Shown: positions 25,195 to 32,482 of the stretch, in pieces
How positions within the stretch are numbered: the first letter of the stretch is position 1
Layout of the letters: the number at the start of each line of letters is the position of its first letter
From: Nanobdellota archaeon
GTDB taxonomy: Archaea > Nanobdellota > Nanobdellia > Woesearchaeales > GW2011-AR9
DNA: 32,482 nucleotides
NCBI GenBank assembly: GCA_030697505.1
Contig: JAUYPX010000017.1
Coordinates: 1-32,482, forward strand
Direction of reading: 5' to 3'
Position numbers and translations under genes: made by a program
The notes under the pieces: generated by a model
What the model saw: the letters and a program-made list of their open reading frames with translations, nothing else
What the model was told of the DNA's origin: nothing
Databases searched by the model: none

Positions 25195-25631
25195 ATAACC
25201 AAAAAATGTCCCCACATATTAAGAAGAGAATAAAGCCGCATTATATGACAATAATGCACGCAGTGCTTGATGGCACTAAACCTACTGCGTTGATACATAA
25301 GGTTTTTGAGAAAGAGATTAAAGAAAGCGGTTTACATTATGAAAAACTTCATTTTGATCAAATTGTTGTTGCCAAGACAAAAAAGAAAGTAGAAGATATG
25401 GTTGATTTGCATAATAGATTTTTACGACTGCATGAAGAATTAGGGCTTAAATTGGGCTTTCCACACACAGCCGTTCAAGCATTTATGGGAAAGACTAAGG
25501 CTATGTTTCAGGACGAGAATATTCCTAAAACATATCAAGGTTTTTTTGCTTTTTCCGTAGACCATTTTGCTGAGGAGAAAAAAATAATAGATAAATGGCA
25601 TGAAAGCGCAAAGAAGAGAGGGATGCAGTAA
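25191..25631 (+). CDS. Uncharacterised helical protein of the CARF operon
   Basis: A 146-aa soluble, basic, mostly helical protein that I do not recognise. Visible features are PHIKKRIKPHYMTIMHAVLDGTKPTALIHKVF, HFDQIVVAKTKKKVEDMVDLHNRF, RLHEELGLKLGFPHTAVQAFMG and the C-terminal KKIIDKWHESAKKRGMQ. Several His and Lys residues are spread along helices, but no catalytic motif is obvious. There are no Cys pairs, TM segments or signal peptide. It overlaps the RmuC-like gene by 4 bp and abuts the Cas4-like fusion with no spacer (TAA then ATG), so it belongs to the operon. Possible roles are a partner, inhibitor or specificity subunit for one of the flanking nucleases; this is inferred from position alone. 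Confidence 0.6.
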   Translation: MNNQKMSPHIKKRIKPHYMTIMHAVLDGTKPTALIHKVFEKEIKESGLHYEKLHFDQIVVAKTKKKVEDMVDLHNRFLRLHEELGLKLGFPHTAVQAFMGKTKAMFQDENIPKTYQGFFAFSVDHFAEEKKIIDKWHESAKKRGMQ

Positions 25632-27119
25632 ATGGCTAAACTTGTCTCTATTCAAAAACTCAAACCCCTCTCTAAATCAGGTTACACTACCGGCATGGAG
25701 TGCCCAGGTCATCTATGGATGAAGTATCATGATAAGGAGAACATTCCCCCTCATTCTCCAGGAGTGTTGAAAAGATTTGAGCAAGGGCATGTGGTTGGCG
25801 AATTAGCCAAGAAGCTCTATCCAGAAGGAATAGATATTGATGCAGAAGATATTGCTCTTAATTTACAGAAAACCAAAGAGCTTCTTACAAAGCGAAAGGT
25901 TCTCTTTGAGGCAGCTCTGCAAGTAGATAATCTCTATGGCCGAGCAGACATTCTAGTTCCTGTTGGAAAGGATGAATGGGATGTTATTGAAGTCAAAAGC
26001 AGTACCAAAGTCGATAAGAAGAAGTGCTGGGATTTATCGTTTCAATTATATGTGTACAGAAAAGCAGGTTTGAAGATCAGAAGATGCTTTCTCCTGCTTT
26101 TGAATAACCAATATGTAAGGCAAGGAGAGATTGATCCTCAGAAACTATTCGTAATAGAAGATTTGACCGAAGAGATGGAAGAGTTGCAGTCAGAAGTTCC
26201 CAAGAATATTGAATTTCTGTGGAGCATTGTTAATTCTCCTACTTTCCCAAATAGTGCAGAGAAGAATTACTGCACTATCCCGAAGAAATGTCAAGTGAAA
26301 GAGGAATGCTGGGGCTTTCTGCCAGAAAATCATGTATTCCACTTGTATAACAGCAGAAAGAGTATGAAGTTGTTTGAGCAAGGGATTCATGCTTTGAAAG
26401 ATGTTCCTGATGATGTCTTGTCTAATGAACAGCAAGTGATTCAATTGAAATGTGAGAAAACAGGTGAAATTCATCTTGAGAAAGCTAAAATAAAGAAGTT
26501 CTTGGACGGGATTAAAGAACCAGCTTGCCATCTAGACTTTGAAACTTGTTCTTTTGCCGTGCCTGAGTTTAATGGTACAAGAGCGTATCAGCGGATGCCA
26601 TTTCAGTTTTCTCTGCATGTGATTGAGAAAGGTAAAAAGAAGCATTTTGAATATCTTCATGATGGGAAAGATGATCCAAGGCCTAAATTTTTGGCTGCTT
26701 TGAAAAAGTATTTGCCTTCTTCTGGGAGCGTATTAGTATATTTTGAAGGTTTTGAAGGGTCAGTTTTGAAAGAGTTAGTGAAGGACTTTCCTGAATATAC
26801 GGCATGGGTTGATGCTCTCTTAGGAAGAATTATTGATTTGCACGAGCCTTTCAAGAAGTTCTGGTACTATAATCCAAATCAGAAAGGTTCTGCTTCCATC
26901 AAGAAGGTACTTCCTGCATTAGTTGGTGATGGTTATGAGGATTTAAATATTAAGGATGGCGATTGTGCCTCTATAGCGTATTTAGATATGACTTTTGGCA
27001 AGATGACTGCTGAAGCGAAGAAGAAGACCAGAGAAGACCTTTTGAAGTATTGCGAGAGGGATACGGAAGCGATGGTTTGGATTGTTGAGAAGATGGAAAA
27101 ACTAGTGGGGGAAAAATAA
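25632..27119 (+). CDS. Cas4-like Fe-S nuclease fused to DUF2779/DEDD-type exonuclease domain
   Basis: A 495-aa fusion. Residues 1-230 form a PD-(D/E)XK nuclease of the Cas4/RecB type: GRADI (Asp106), DVIEVKSS (Glu120 and Lys122) and the QLYVYRKAG helix. Cys24 lies near the start, with Cys214, Cys220 and Cys226 at the domain end, the arrangement that holds a 4Fe-4S cluster in Cas4 and AddB. Residues ~295-490 match DUF2779, an RNase-H-fold, DEDD-type 3'-5' exonuclease-like domain: HLDFETCSF (Asp302, Glu304) for motif I, VYFEGFEGSVLKEL, IIDLHEPFK, and the final YCERDTEAMVWI (Asp477). Both active sites look intact. The gene abuts its neighbours with 0 and 1 bp gaps. DUF2779 proteins are widespread but poorly studied; DNA end-processing or degradation is inferred. 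Confidence 0.82.
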   Translation: MAKLVSIQKLKPLSKSGYTTGMECPGHLWMKYHDKENIPPHSPGVLKRFEQGHVVGELAKKLYPEGIDIDAEDIALNLQKTKELLTKRKVLFEAALQVDNLYGRADILVPVGKDEWDVIEVKSSTKVDKKKCWDLSFQLYVYRKAGLKIRRCFLLLLNNQYVRQGEIDPQKLFVIEDLTEEMEELQSEVPKNIEFLWSIVNSPTFPNSAEKNYCTIPKKCQVKEECWGFLPENHVFHLYNSRKSMKLFEQGIHALKDVPDDVLSNEQQVIQLKCEKTGEIHLEKAKIKKFLDGIKEPACHLDFETCSFAVPEFNGTRAYQRMPFQFSLHVIEKGKKKHFEYLHDGKDDPRPKFLAALKKYLPSSGSVLVYFEGFEGSVLKELVKDFPEYTAWVDALLGRIIDLHEPFKKFWYYNPNQKGSASIKKVLPALVGDGYEDLNIKDGDCASIAYLDMTFGKMTAEAKKKTREDLLKYCERDTEAMVWIVEKMEKLVGEK

Positions 27120-27120
27120 A

Positions 27121-28401
27121 ATGGCTAAAAAAGAATCAAAAGTTATGTTGTGTCCAAGTTGCGGGAAGGATATTTCTGAAGCACTTACTACTAATATTGA
27201 AAATAAGATAAGGCATCAATTTGAAACTGAAATGAAGGAAACTGAGAAAGAGTATAAACAGAAAATAAAAGATTTACAAGATGAAGCTAATCAAAAATTA
27301 GAAGATGCTTTGAAAGAAGAACGGCAGAAAATTGAGAAAGAAGCCAAGAGAAAGGCTGAGGAATCAATATCAAAAGACTTTAAAGATTTACAAGAACAAG
27401 TCAAAGAAAAATCAGAAAGATTAAAAGAAGCTGAGAAACAAGAATTGCAGTTGAGGAAAGAAAAAAGAGAATTAGCTGATGCCACAGAAGCATTTGAACT
27501 GGAAATGCAGAGAAAGTTGGATGAGGAAAAGAAAAAAATATTTGAAGAGGCATTTGGGAAGGCAGAAGAGAAACATGAATTGAAATACAAAGATATACTA
27601 AAGATAAATGATGATTTAAAAAAACAAATACAAGACCTACAAAAGAAATCAGAACAGGGGAGCCAAAAGCTACAAGGTGAAGTTCTCGAAGAAGAATTAG
27701 AAAACTTATTAGCAGAAGCCTTCCCTACAGATGAAATAGTACCTATCTCTTCGGGAGTTTTGGGAGCCGACATTCTTCAGAAAGTTTATTCCCGCTCAGG
27801 TAAAGGACACGGGAGTATTTTATTCGAGTCTAAACGAGCGAAGAACTGGAGCAACGGATGGATTCCTAAACTTAAGGGAGATATGATGGAAGCGAAAGCA
27901 GATATCGGCGTTATTGTTACTACTACTCTTCCAGAGGGGATTATTAATTTCGGATGTATCGATAAAGTAATAGTAGTTCATTACAAAATGATCTTACCAG
28001 TTGCAACTTTACTGAGAAACCAACTATCGGAAATTTCTCTTACAAAAAATCTTAATGTGGGGAAGAATGAAAAAATGGAAGCTCTTTTTAATTACCTCAC
28101 TAGTGCAGAATTTAGGCAAAGGTTTGAAAGCGTTGGTAGTGCTTTTAAGGAAATGAAAGAAGACTTAGAAAGAGAAAAAAGAGCCATAAAGAAGCAGTGG
28201 GCTAAGCGTGATCAACAGATTGAACAAGTGTTTACTGGGCTTGGAACTATGTATGGAGGTATGCAAGCAGTAATCGGATCTTCGTTACCAAACATAAAAC
28301 TACTGGAATTTGATTCTTCTAGTGATGATTTAAAGCAAAATGAAGCAGTTATGCCAGTGAATGGCCGTAAGAAGAGGAAAAAGGCAACCATAATGGTTTA
28401 G
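27121..28401 (+). CDS. DUF2130 coiled-coil PD-(D/E)XK nuclease-like protein
   Basis: A 426-aa protein. A CPSC half-ribbon at residues 11-14 starts it, followed by a long coiled coil (~30-185) of Glu/Lys/Gln-rich heptads. A restriction-endonuclease-like domain follows: EVLEEELENLLAEAFP (Glu188/Glu191), GADILQKV (Asp217), SILFESKRAKNW (Glu236-Ser-Lys238), and GVIVTTTLPEGI. These match the DUF2130 family, which resembles RmuC in layout (coiled coil then PD-(D/E)XK nuclease). A second helical stretch (~335-375) and a very basic C-terminal tail (GRKKRKKA) suggest nucleic-acid binding. It starts 1 bp after the Cas4-like gene's stop and ends the operon, facing the HNH endonuclease gene across 86 bp. 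Two RmuC-type nucleases in one operon suggest they form a pair. Confidence 0.8.
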   Translation: MAKKESKVMLCPSCGKDISEALTTNIENKIRHQFETEMKETEKEYKQKIKDLQDEANQKLEDALKEERQKIEKEAKRKAEESISKDFKDLQEQVKEKSERLKEAEKQELQLRKEKRELADATEAFELEMQRKLDEEKKKIFEEAFGKAEEKHELKYKDILKINDDLKKQIQDLQKKSEQGSQKLQGEVLEEELENLLAEAFPTDEIVPISSGVLGADILQKVYSRSGKGHGSILFESKRAKNWSNGWIPKLKGDMMEAKADIGVIVTTTLPEGIINFGCIDKVIVVHYKMILPVATLLRNQLSEISLTKNLNVGKNEKMEALFNYLTSAEFRQRFESVGSAFKEMKEDLEREKRAIKKQWAKRDQQIEQVFTGLGTMYGGMQAVIGSSLPNIKLLEFDSSSDDLKQNEAVMPVNGRKKRKKATIMV

Positions 28402-28487
28402 TGCCTAGTTTAAAATGAATTCAAATTTCTGCGGCGTGAGCTGAAAGTTTTAGGGTTATAATCAGTTTTAAATTCAAACCAAAATAT

Positions 28488-29663
28488 TTATATCAATATT
28501 TGATAATGTGAATCTTGAAAAGCCCTATTTCTTTTTTCTAAATAACCTACAAATTGAGAAGTAAGAACTGTATCTGGGATTTGATTTGTTGTTGTAATAT
28601 CTTTGATAAAATCAGAGGATATTTCATCTAAATTTGATTGAATTTTCAATTCACCCTCATTGCTAATTGTAAGTATATGGAAATCAAGCAATTTATGATG
28701 GTTTTGACAAAGCCAAATCCCATTATTCCCATCAATAGCTTTTTCTAACTTCTGAGCTTGGCTTAAATTGGATTCTCTCTTAATATCGGCTACAGGCCAA
28801 ATATGTGCACCTTCCACCAATTGCGGAATTTCACAATTACAGAAAGAACATTTTTTAGGACCCAATCTCTCCAAAATATTAAAGATGTATCGTGGTGATC
28901 TAAGACTATCATTTTCTTCAAATTCTCTTCGTTCCATTGTCAAATCAGTAGAGATTATTTTTATTGTTCCAAGATTGTTAATTACTTCTCTAGCAGGAGC
29001 CGGTAGAATCCTTAGATTTCCTTCACGAATTTCATACAGTTCAATTCCGGTTGTCGCTATTTTAGAGAGAGCTAAGCAAAGTAATGTGGTCTCATATTTG
29101 CTTGCTCCGTATGTTTTTCCATAAATTTGAATTGTATTATCAGAACCTCTGGTTAAGTAGGTGGATTGATTGCTTCTATTTCTACCTCTGTTCATATCGC
29201 GACTTGTGATTATATCATCAACTGCGGTAAAAAAATGTATTCTACTTGTTAGAAAGTCATCTTCATTTAGAAATTCCACTCCTGCAGTTTTCATTAGTCT
29301 GTATATGAACTTAAAATATGGTGTTTCATAGTTTCCTGATGATGGCAGGAAATAAAAGAAAATTTTCTTGTTTTTGTTTTCTTCTTGATGGTAACGAACT
29401 AATGCAGTAGGAAAACTTTGGAAACTTGAATTTCTTCCCATCACTCTGTCCTCAGAGAAGGAGATAAAGTTTGTCCTGCCTTTATATTTGATTATTGCTA
29501 ATCGTCCTTCATTATACCCTGTATCATTAAACTCGTAGGTATAGTCTCTACAACCAGTAACTCTTTCGCAAACATCTTTTAAGATTATAGGGGTAAGTAT
29601 ATCTGAATATAACTCCCTTCTCTTTTGAAATTTATTTTTAATGATGAAATGTGGTTTTTTCAT
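28488..29663 (-). CDS. HNH-family type II restriction endonuclease
   Basis: A 391-aa protein with a C-terminal HNH (beta-beta-alpha metal) nuclease domain: CSFC (Cys272/Cys275, zinc ligands), EGAHIWPVAD (catalytic His287), the central Asn region NNGIWLC (Cys319) and NHHKLLDFH (His322/His323). This resembles HNH-type restriction enzymes and other HNH_2 proteins. The N-terminal ~265 residues would provide DNA recognition and are not recognised. The start is the ATG at 29663, one base after the methyltransferase stop; an in-frame TTG at 29681 would overlap it and is less likely. Being cotranscribed directly after a double adenine methyltransferase argues for the restriction half of a type II system recognising an asymmetric site. 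Cleavage position and sequence cannot be told. Confidence 0.82.
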   Translation of the reverse strand: MKKPHFIIKNKFQKRRELYSDILTPIILKDVCERVTGCRDYTYEFNDTGYNEGRLAIIKYKGRTNFISFSEDRVMGRNSSFQSFPTALVRYHQEENKNKKIFFYFLPSSGNYETPYFKFIYRLMKTAGVEFLNEDDFLTSRIHFFTAVDDIITSRDMNRGRNRSNQSTYLTRGSDNTIQIYGKTYGASKYETTLLCLALSKIATTGIELYEIREGNLRILPAPAREVINNLGTIKIISTDLTMERREFEENDSLRSPRYIFNILERLGPKKCSFCNCEIPQLVEGAHIWPVADIKRESNLSQAQKLEKAIDGNNGIWLCQNHHKLLDFHILTISNEGELKIQSNLDEISSDFIKDITTTNQIPDTVLTSQFVGYLEKRNRAFQDSHYQILI

Positions 29664-29664
29664 T

Positions 29665-31512
29665 TTATTTGTAATTAACAATTAACACTTCTTTTCTATT
29701 AATTCCCTGAATCTCTTTAACATTTATTAAACTATAACCGGTTCTTTTAACCCAATCTTTTAACTGGTTATTAATTTTTCCTTTATGTTTAGGAACATAA
29801 GAAATCATAAATCTTTTACCTTGGCTGTCAAGTTTATCTGCAAAATCAAATAAGTTTTCTTCATCCTCAACATTCCAACCTTTAAACCCTCTTTTACCAT
29901 CATTATAGGAACCATTAGTTAAACGATATGGTGGATCCATGTAAACAAATATATTTTGATTATCGTAGTCCTCTAATTCAGTATGATCTTTACTTTTGAA
30001 AATAACATTTTTCTCTTTTATGATTCTTGAAAAACTAATCATTTTTTCAAGAACTTTATTGTTAAACCACCTCATTCCAACAGGATTATTGAATTTATAT
30101 CCTCCATTGAAACGTATTTGTTGATTATACCCGTAAAGAATAACAGTATAAAGCAATCTAGGGTCTCTTTTACTTAATGGAAGTGAGTTATAATAATCTC
30201 TAACTCTAATATAAGCATCAGAGTTTGATGGTTCTAAACCAAATTTTCTTATTATGTTTTTAATATACAAAATATATTGATATGTATCATGAATTTTAAA
30301 AGATTCCACAAGACTCTTTACTAAAAAATTTAAATCATTATATACTATATTCTTAGAATCCATATTAATACCAACATTAAATCCTCCTCCAAAACCGTCT
30401 ATAAAAATATCAATCTCATTAGGTAAGTGCTTCTTTATCTCCAAAATCATTTTCGCTTTACTACCGATATAATTTAAAGGAGATTCATAATTTACCTGAT
30501 TATCCTCCTTTTTTTCTATAAAGAACAAATATTCAAAATGATTTTTTGGGCCTCTTGACTTGAAATTTTTATATTTCTTATAAGATATTTTTTTACAAAT
30601 GTAAGTTTCTGGTTTACCATAACGTTTAAAACTAGCTTCGATAAAATCCTTAGACATAAATCCATCTGTACTATAGCTGAATAAGATATATTTTGCTTTT
30701 GTTTTGCTAAGTACTTTATCTAATAATATATGTGGTTTATAATCTTTTGACCAATCTGAACGCATTGGTGCAGTGCTCCTAGAGCCAGTAATTTTACTTA
30801 TAGTGGGGGTATCATTTAATACAAGAGTTTCAATCAAATGATATTGTGTGCCATACTGGTTTTGCGTATATGGCGGATCAAGATATAATATGTCACAATT
30901 AATATCTGAAATTATCTCCTCAATCTTTTTATTATAAAATGCTAATTTTTTGTATTTTGATTTCTTACTTCCAACACTAGATAATTTAATAGGTTTTGTA
31001 GCTCTAGGGTCCCAATGTTTTAAAAAAGCCCCATAAACTCCTGCGGTGTTTGATACTTTTGATATAGATTCAATTAGACTAGCTAAAAGAAAATAATACT
31101 CTTTTTCTGAAATAAGATTTTTATTTTTCCAATCTTCTATTGTTGCTCTAAAATAATCTATACGTGCAGCATTTTCCGGAGAAAAAAACATTCTTTTAGA
31201 ACCACCAGGAGAATAGTTTTTGAAAAAGAAACCTTTTGTTTGATTATTATTGCTATTAAAAAATTCAAATGGATTAAAACCCAGTTTTTTGAATTTACAA
31301 TCATTAATACATATACGACCCATTGAATATATCACACACCAATTAAGTAAATCATTTATTATCAAATTAAATGAGTCCTTTACAGCATCAGAAACAGCAC
31401 CAGTACCACAAAAAGCATCGAAGAAAGTCAAATTTTTATTTAAAAGTCCTTTTTTATCTAACAAATCTATTATTTCTGATACTATCAACTCCTTATTACC
31501 TATAAATCTCAT
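29665..31512 (-). CDS. Fused double N6-adenine DNA methyltransferase (M.FokI-like)
   Basis: A 615-aa protein with two complete D12-class adenine methyltransferases in tandem. The first (1 to ~335) has MRFIGNKELI, motif I DAFCGTG (34-38) and motif IV LDPPY (212-215). The second (~343-615) has PLNYIGSKAKM, FGGGFNVGIN (374 onward) and MDPPY (526-529). The order, length and features such as GVYGAFLKHWDPRA and SPLNYIGSK closely match M.FokI, where each half methylates one strand of an asymmetric site. It should protect host DNA from the HNH endonuclease encoded just downstream. A TATA box at 31533-31540 predicts a leaderless transcript. The gene is conspicuously AT-rich with many ATA/AAA codons compared with the housekeeping genes to the left, consistent with horizontal acquisition. 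Confidence 0.92.
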   Translation of the reverse strand: MRFIGNKELIVSEIIDLLDKKGLLNKNLTFFDAFCGTGAVSDAVKDSFNLIINDLLNWCVIYSMGRICINDCKFKKLGFNPFEFFNSNNNQTKGFFFKNYSPGGSKRMFFSPENAARIDYFRATIEDWKNKNLISEKEYYFLLASLIESISKVSNTAGVYGAFLKHWDPRATKPIKLSSVGSKKSKYKKLAFYNKKIEEIISDINCDILYLDPPYTQNQYGTQYHLIETLVLNDTPTISKITGSRSTAPMRSDWSKDYKPHILLDKVLSKTKAKYILFSYSTDGFMSKDFIEASFKRYGKPETYICKKISYKKYKNFKSRGPKNHFEYLFFIEKKEDNQVNYESPLNYIGSKAKMILEIKKHLPNEIDIFIDGFGGGFNVGINMDSKNIVYNDLNFLVKSLVESFKIHDTYQYILYIKNIIRKFGLEPSNSDAYIRVRDYYNSLPLSKRDPRLLYTVILYGYNQQIRFNGGYKFNNPVGMRWFNNKVLEKMISFSRIIKEKNVIFKSKDHTELEDYDNQNIFVYMDPPYRLTNGSYNDGKRGFKGWNVEDEENLFDFADKLDSQGKRFMISYVPKHKGKINNQLKDWVKRTGYSLINVKEIQGINRKEVLIVNYK

Positions 31513-31532
31513 TATCCCACTCTTTTATTTAA

Positions 31533-31540
31533 TTATATAA
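31533..31540 (-). promoter_or_regulatory. TATA box of the restriction-modification operon
   Basis: Minus-strand TTATATAA centred ~24 nt before the methyltransferase ATG at 31512, giving a leaderless mRNA that probably carries both genes. A second TATA-like sequence (TTTATATAC on the minus strand, ~31558-31566) lies further upstream. Confidence 0.5.
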
Positions 31541-31544
31541 GCAA

Positions 31545-31561
31545 ATACGGAGTATTCGTAT
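31545..31561. promoter_or_regulatory. Short inverted repeat upstream of the R-M promoter
   Basis: ATACG and CGTAT are 5-bp arms around a 7-bp spacer (GAGTATT), immediately upstream of the methyltransferase TATA box. It could be an operator, but with short arms in AT-rich DNA chance is a real possibility. No controller protein is encoded here. Confidence 0.25.
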
Positions 31562-31828
31562 ATAAATGTTTTTAGGGGAGCTTTTTCTAAATTAATGTCT
31601 TCCTTTTGGAAGATATTTAGTAATGTTCTTAAATGTAAAACTCTAAAATTTTGCCTTGCACCAAAAATCAATCCATCCAAGTATTCTGGAGAATAGAACA
31701 GGCATTTAAGTCTAAATGATGCACTAGAAGCAAAGAAGTTAAAACTTATGCCTAAAAAACTGAGAGTAAAGAATCCGTTCTTGAAAAATATGAAGATGCC
31801 ACAAAAGGCAAAGAATAAATTAGCTCAT

Positions 31829-32482
31829 CTAAAAAACAAAAATCAAAAACTCAATCACCTCCTTGCTTGCTTTGGCAATCGCTTCCAAATTCCCCAGAAT
31901 CTGCTGGGAATCAGCTTCGTACAAAGCTAGGTAAGTGAAGCTCTTCGTTTCCAAACCAAAGTGCTTACAAACCACGTAAGCCGTTCCTTCCGCCTGAATC
32001 TCTTTCTGTTGTTTAGAAAGAGATTTACCTTCTCCAACTTGATGGAGAAGTTCATGCGCTATCTCATGCACCAGCGTATTCACTTTCGTGTTGACGCTGT
32101 CTTGGGAAGAGACCACAATCTGCCCACCCTGGCTGTACCCATACAAGCCATTGACACCTAACTCTTTGAAGTTCAGCTTGATGCCTTTCGCTTCACAGAA
32201 ACCCATCAAGCTGTCCAGAAGCTTCTGCTGGTCATCGCCTTTCAGCCTAATCTCCAGATCAGGCAGTTCTTGGCCTTCGGTCTGGCTAAGATCAAAGACA
32301 TTGACGGGAGAGAAGTTGACAATCACTTTTTCTTCCGTATCATCTTTCTTCTCCATCCGCGTAACCGGAGCAAGAATCCTGATGGCTTTACTGCCTTTCT
32401 TGATTCTGCGGCCAAGACTTGACCAAGTCTTGAAGCCTGCTACTCTGGTAGCAGATGGCAAGGAAAAATGGATTAACAGCTG
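31829..32482 (-). CDS. ArdC-like antirestriction / zincin protein (5' end outside window)
   Basis: 217 residues are visible, with the frame open to the window edge. The visible N-terminal part, SATRVAGFKTWSSLGRRIKKG then SKAIRILAPVTRM, matches the ArdC N-terminal ssDNA-binding domain (ArdC-N, formerly DUF1738; ATxVAGYxTWxxLGRxVxKGxKGIxILAP). It is followed by a zinc-metallopeptidase-like segment, TLVHEIAHELLHQ (HExxH), with the downstream acidic helix EIQAEGTAYVVCKHFGLE, as in ImmA/IrrE and ArdC-type proteins. ArdC proteins are carried on conjugative plasmids, where they protect incoming DNA from host restriction. The gene is more GC-rich than the neighbouring R-M genes and has different codon use, so it may belong to a separate mobile segment. 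An in-frame TTG at 32461 is not a credible start because homology extends past it. Confidence 0.82.
   Translation of the reverse strand, partial: QLLIHFSLPSATRVAGFKTWSSLGRRIKKGSKAIRILAPVTRMEKKDDTEEKVIVNFSPVNVFDLSQTEGQELPDLEIRLKGDDQQKLLDSLMGFCEAKGIKLNFKELGVNGLYGYSQGGQIVVSSQDSVNTKVNTLVHEIAHELLHQVGEGKSLSKQQKEIQAEGTAYVVCKHFGLETKSFTYLALYEADSQQILGNLEAIAKASKEVIEFLIFVF

Larger units (their letters stand above)
31513..31828. other. Intergenic region between R-M system and ArdC gene
   Basis: 316 bp, AT-rich. The left 50 bp hold the R-M promoter and the inverted repeat. For the rest I see no convincing gene, tRNA or long repeat. The right part (31748 onward) is a Lys-codon-rich open frame that runs antisense into the ArdC gene and looks fortuitous. 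Confidence 0.5.

Noticed and set aside
28488..29663. FokI-type endonuclease, expected from the M.FokI-like partner
   Set aside because: The protein has a clear HNH motif (CxxC, AHIWP, NHH) and no FokI-type PD-(D/E)XK cleavage domain.
31748..31930. A 60-codon plus-strand frame, Lys/Asn-rich, before and overlapping the ArdC gene
   Set aside because: Its second half is antisense to the ArdC coding region, its composition is that of random AT-rich DNA, and no promoter or domain supports it.

Overview
The window looks like a chromosomal piece of an archaeon, most likely a DPANN lineage such as Woesearchaeota or Pacearchaeota; the lineage is an inference. Evidence for Archaea: an archaeal/eukaryotic-type ribosomal protein L10e (not bacterial L16), a NOG1-type GTPase, and TATA boxes about 24-28 nt upstream of start codons, giving leaderless or nearly leaderless mRNAs. 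Large secreted proteins rich in N-glycosylation sequons (N-x-S/T) also fit. I saw no rRNA, no tRNA and no CRISPR array.

Positions 1-7150 are mostly housekeeping: a secreted hypothetical protein, a Kef-type cation/proton antiporter with an RCK domain, a NOG1-like GTPase followed by a membrane/coiled-coil repeat protein, ribosomal protein L10e, a small AbrB-like protein, a winged-helix/GNAT fusion and a HAD phosphatase.

Positions 7190-20970 hold a tight eight-gene minus-strand operon for a cell-surface assembly. It runs from a promoter near 20960 to a hairpin/T-tract terminator near 7200. In transcription order the products are: a small anchored protein, a Cys-rich secreted protein, a duplicated membrane protein, two M64-like zinc proteases sharing a 124-bp identical segment, an Ig-like secreted protein, a glycine-rich beta-helix protein, and a protein built of phage-tail-fibre-like repeats. 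Most junctions overlap or nearly touch, so the products are probably made in coordinated amounts and act together outside the membrane. Upstream lies an 846-aa C-terminally anchored surface protein that appears to lack its 5' end.

Positions 23647-32482 form a defence-type island. A five-gene plus-strand operon encodes a CARF-like/winged-helix regulator (Csa3-like layout), a membrane-anchored RmuC-like nuclease, an unknown 146-aa protein, a fusion of a Cas4-like Fe-S nuclease with a DUF2779/DEDD-type exonuclease, and a coiled-coil DUF2130 nuclease. With no cas genes or array in view, this CARF-plus-three-nucleases operon is the best candidate for an undescribed system. It faces a type II restriction-modification pair: an M.FokI-like double adenine methyltransferase with an HNH endonuclease. 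An ArdC-like antirestriction protein, cut by the window edge, follows.

Base composition shifts by eye along the window: the methyltransferase gene is very AT-rich and the ArdC gene noticeably more GC-rich. This suggests the right-hand part was assembled from separate transfers.
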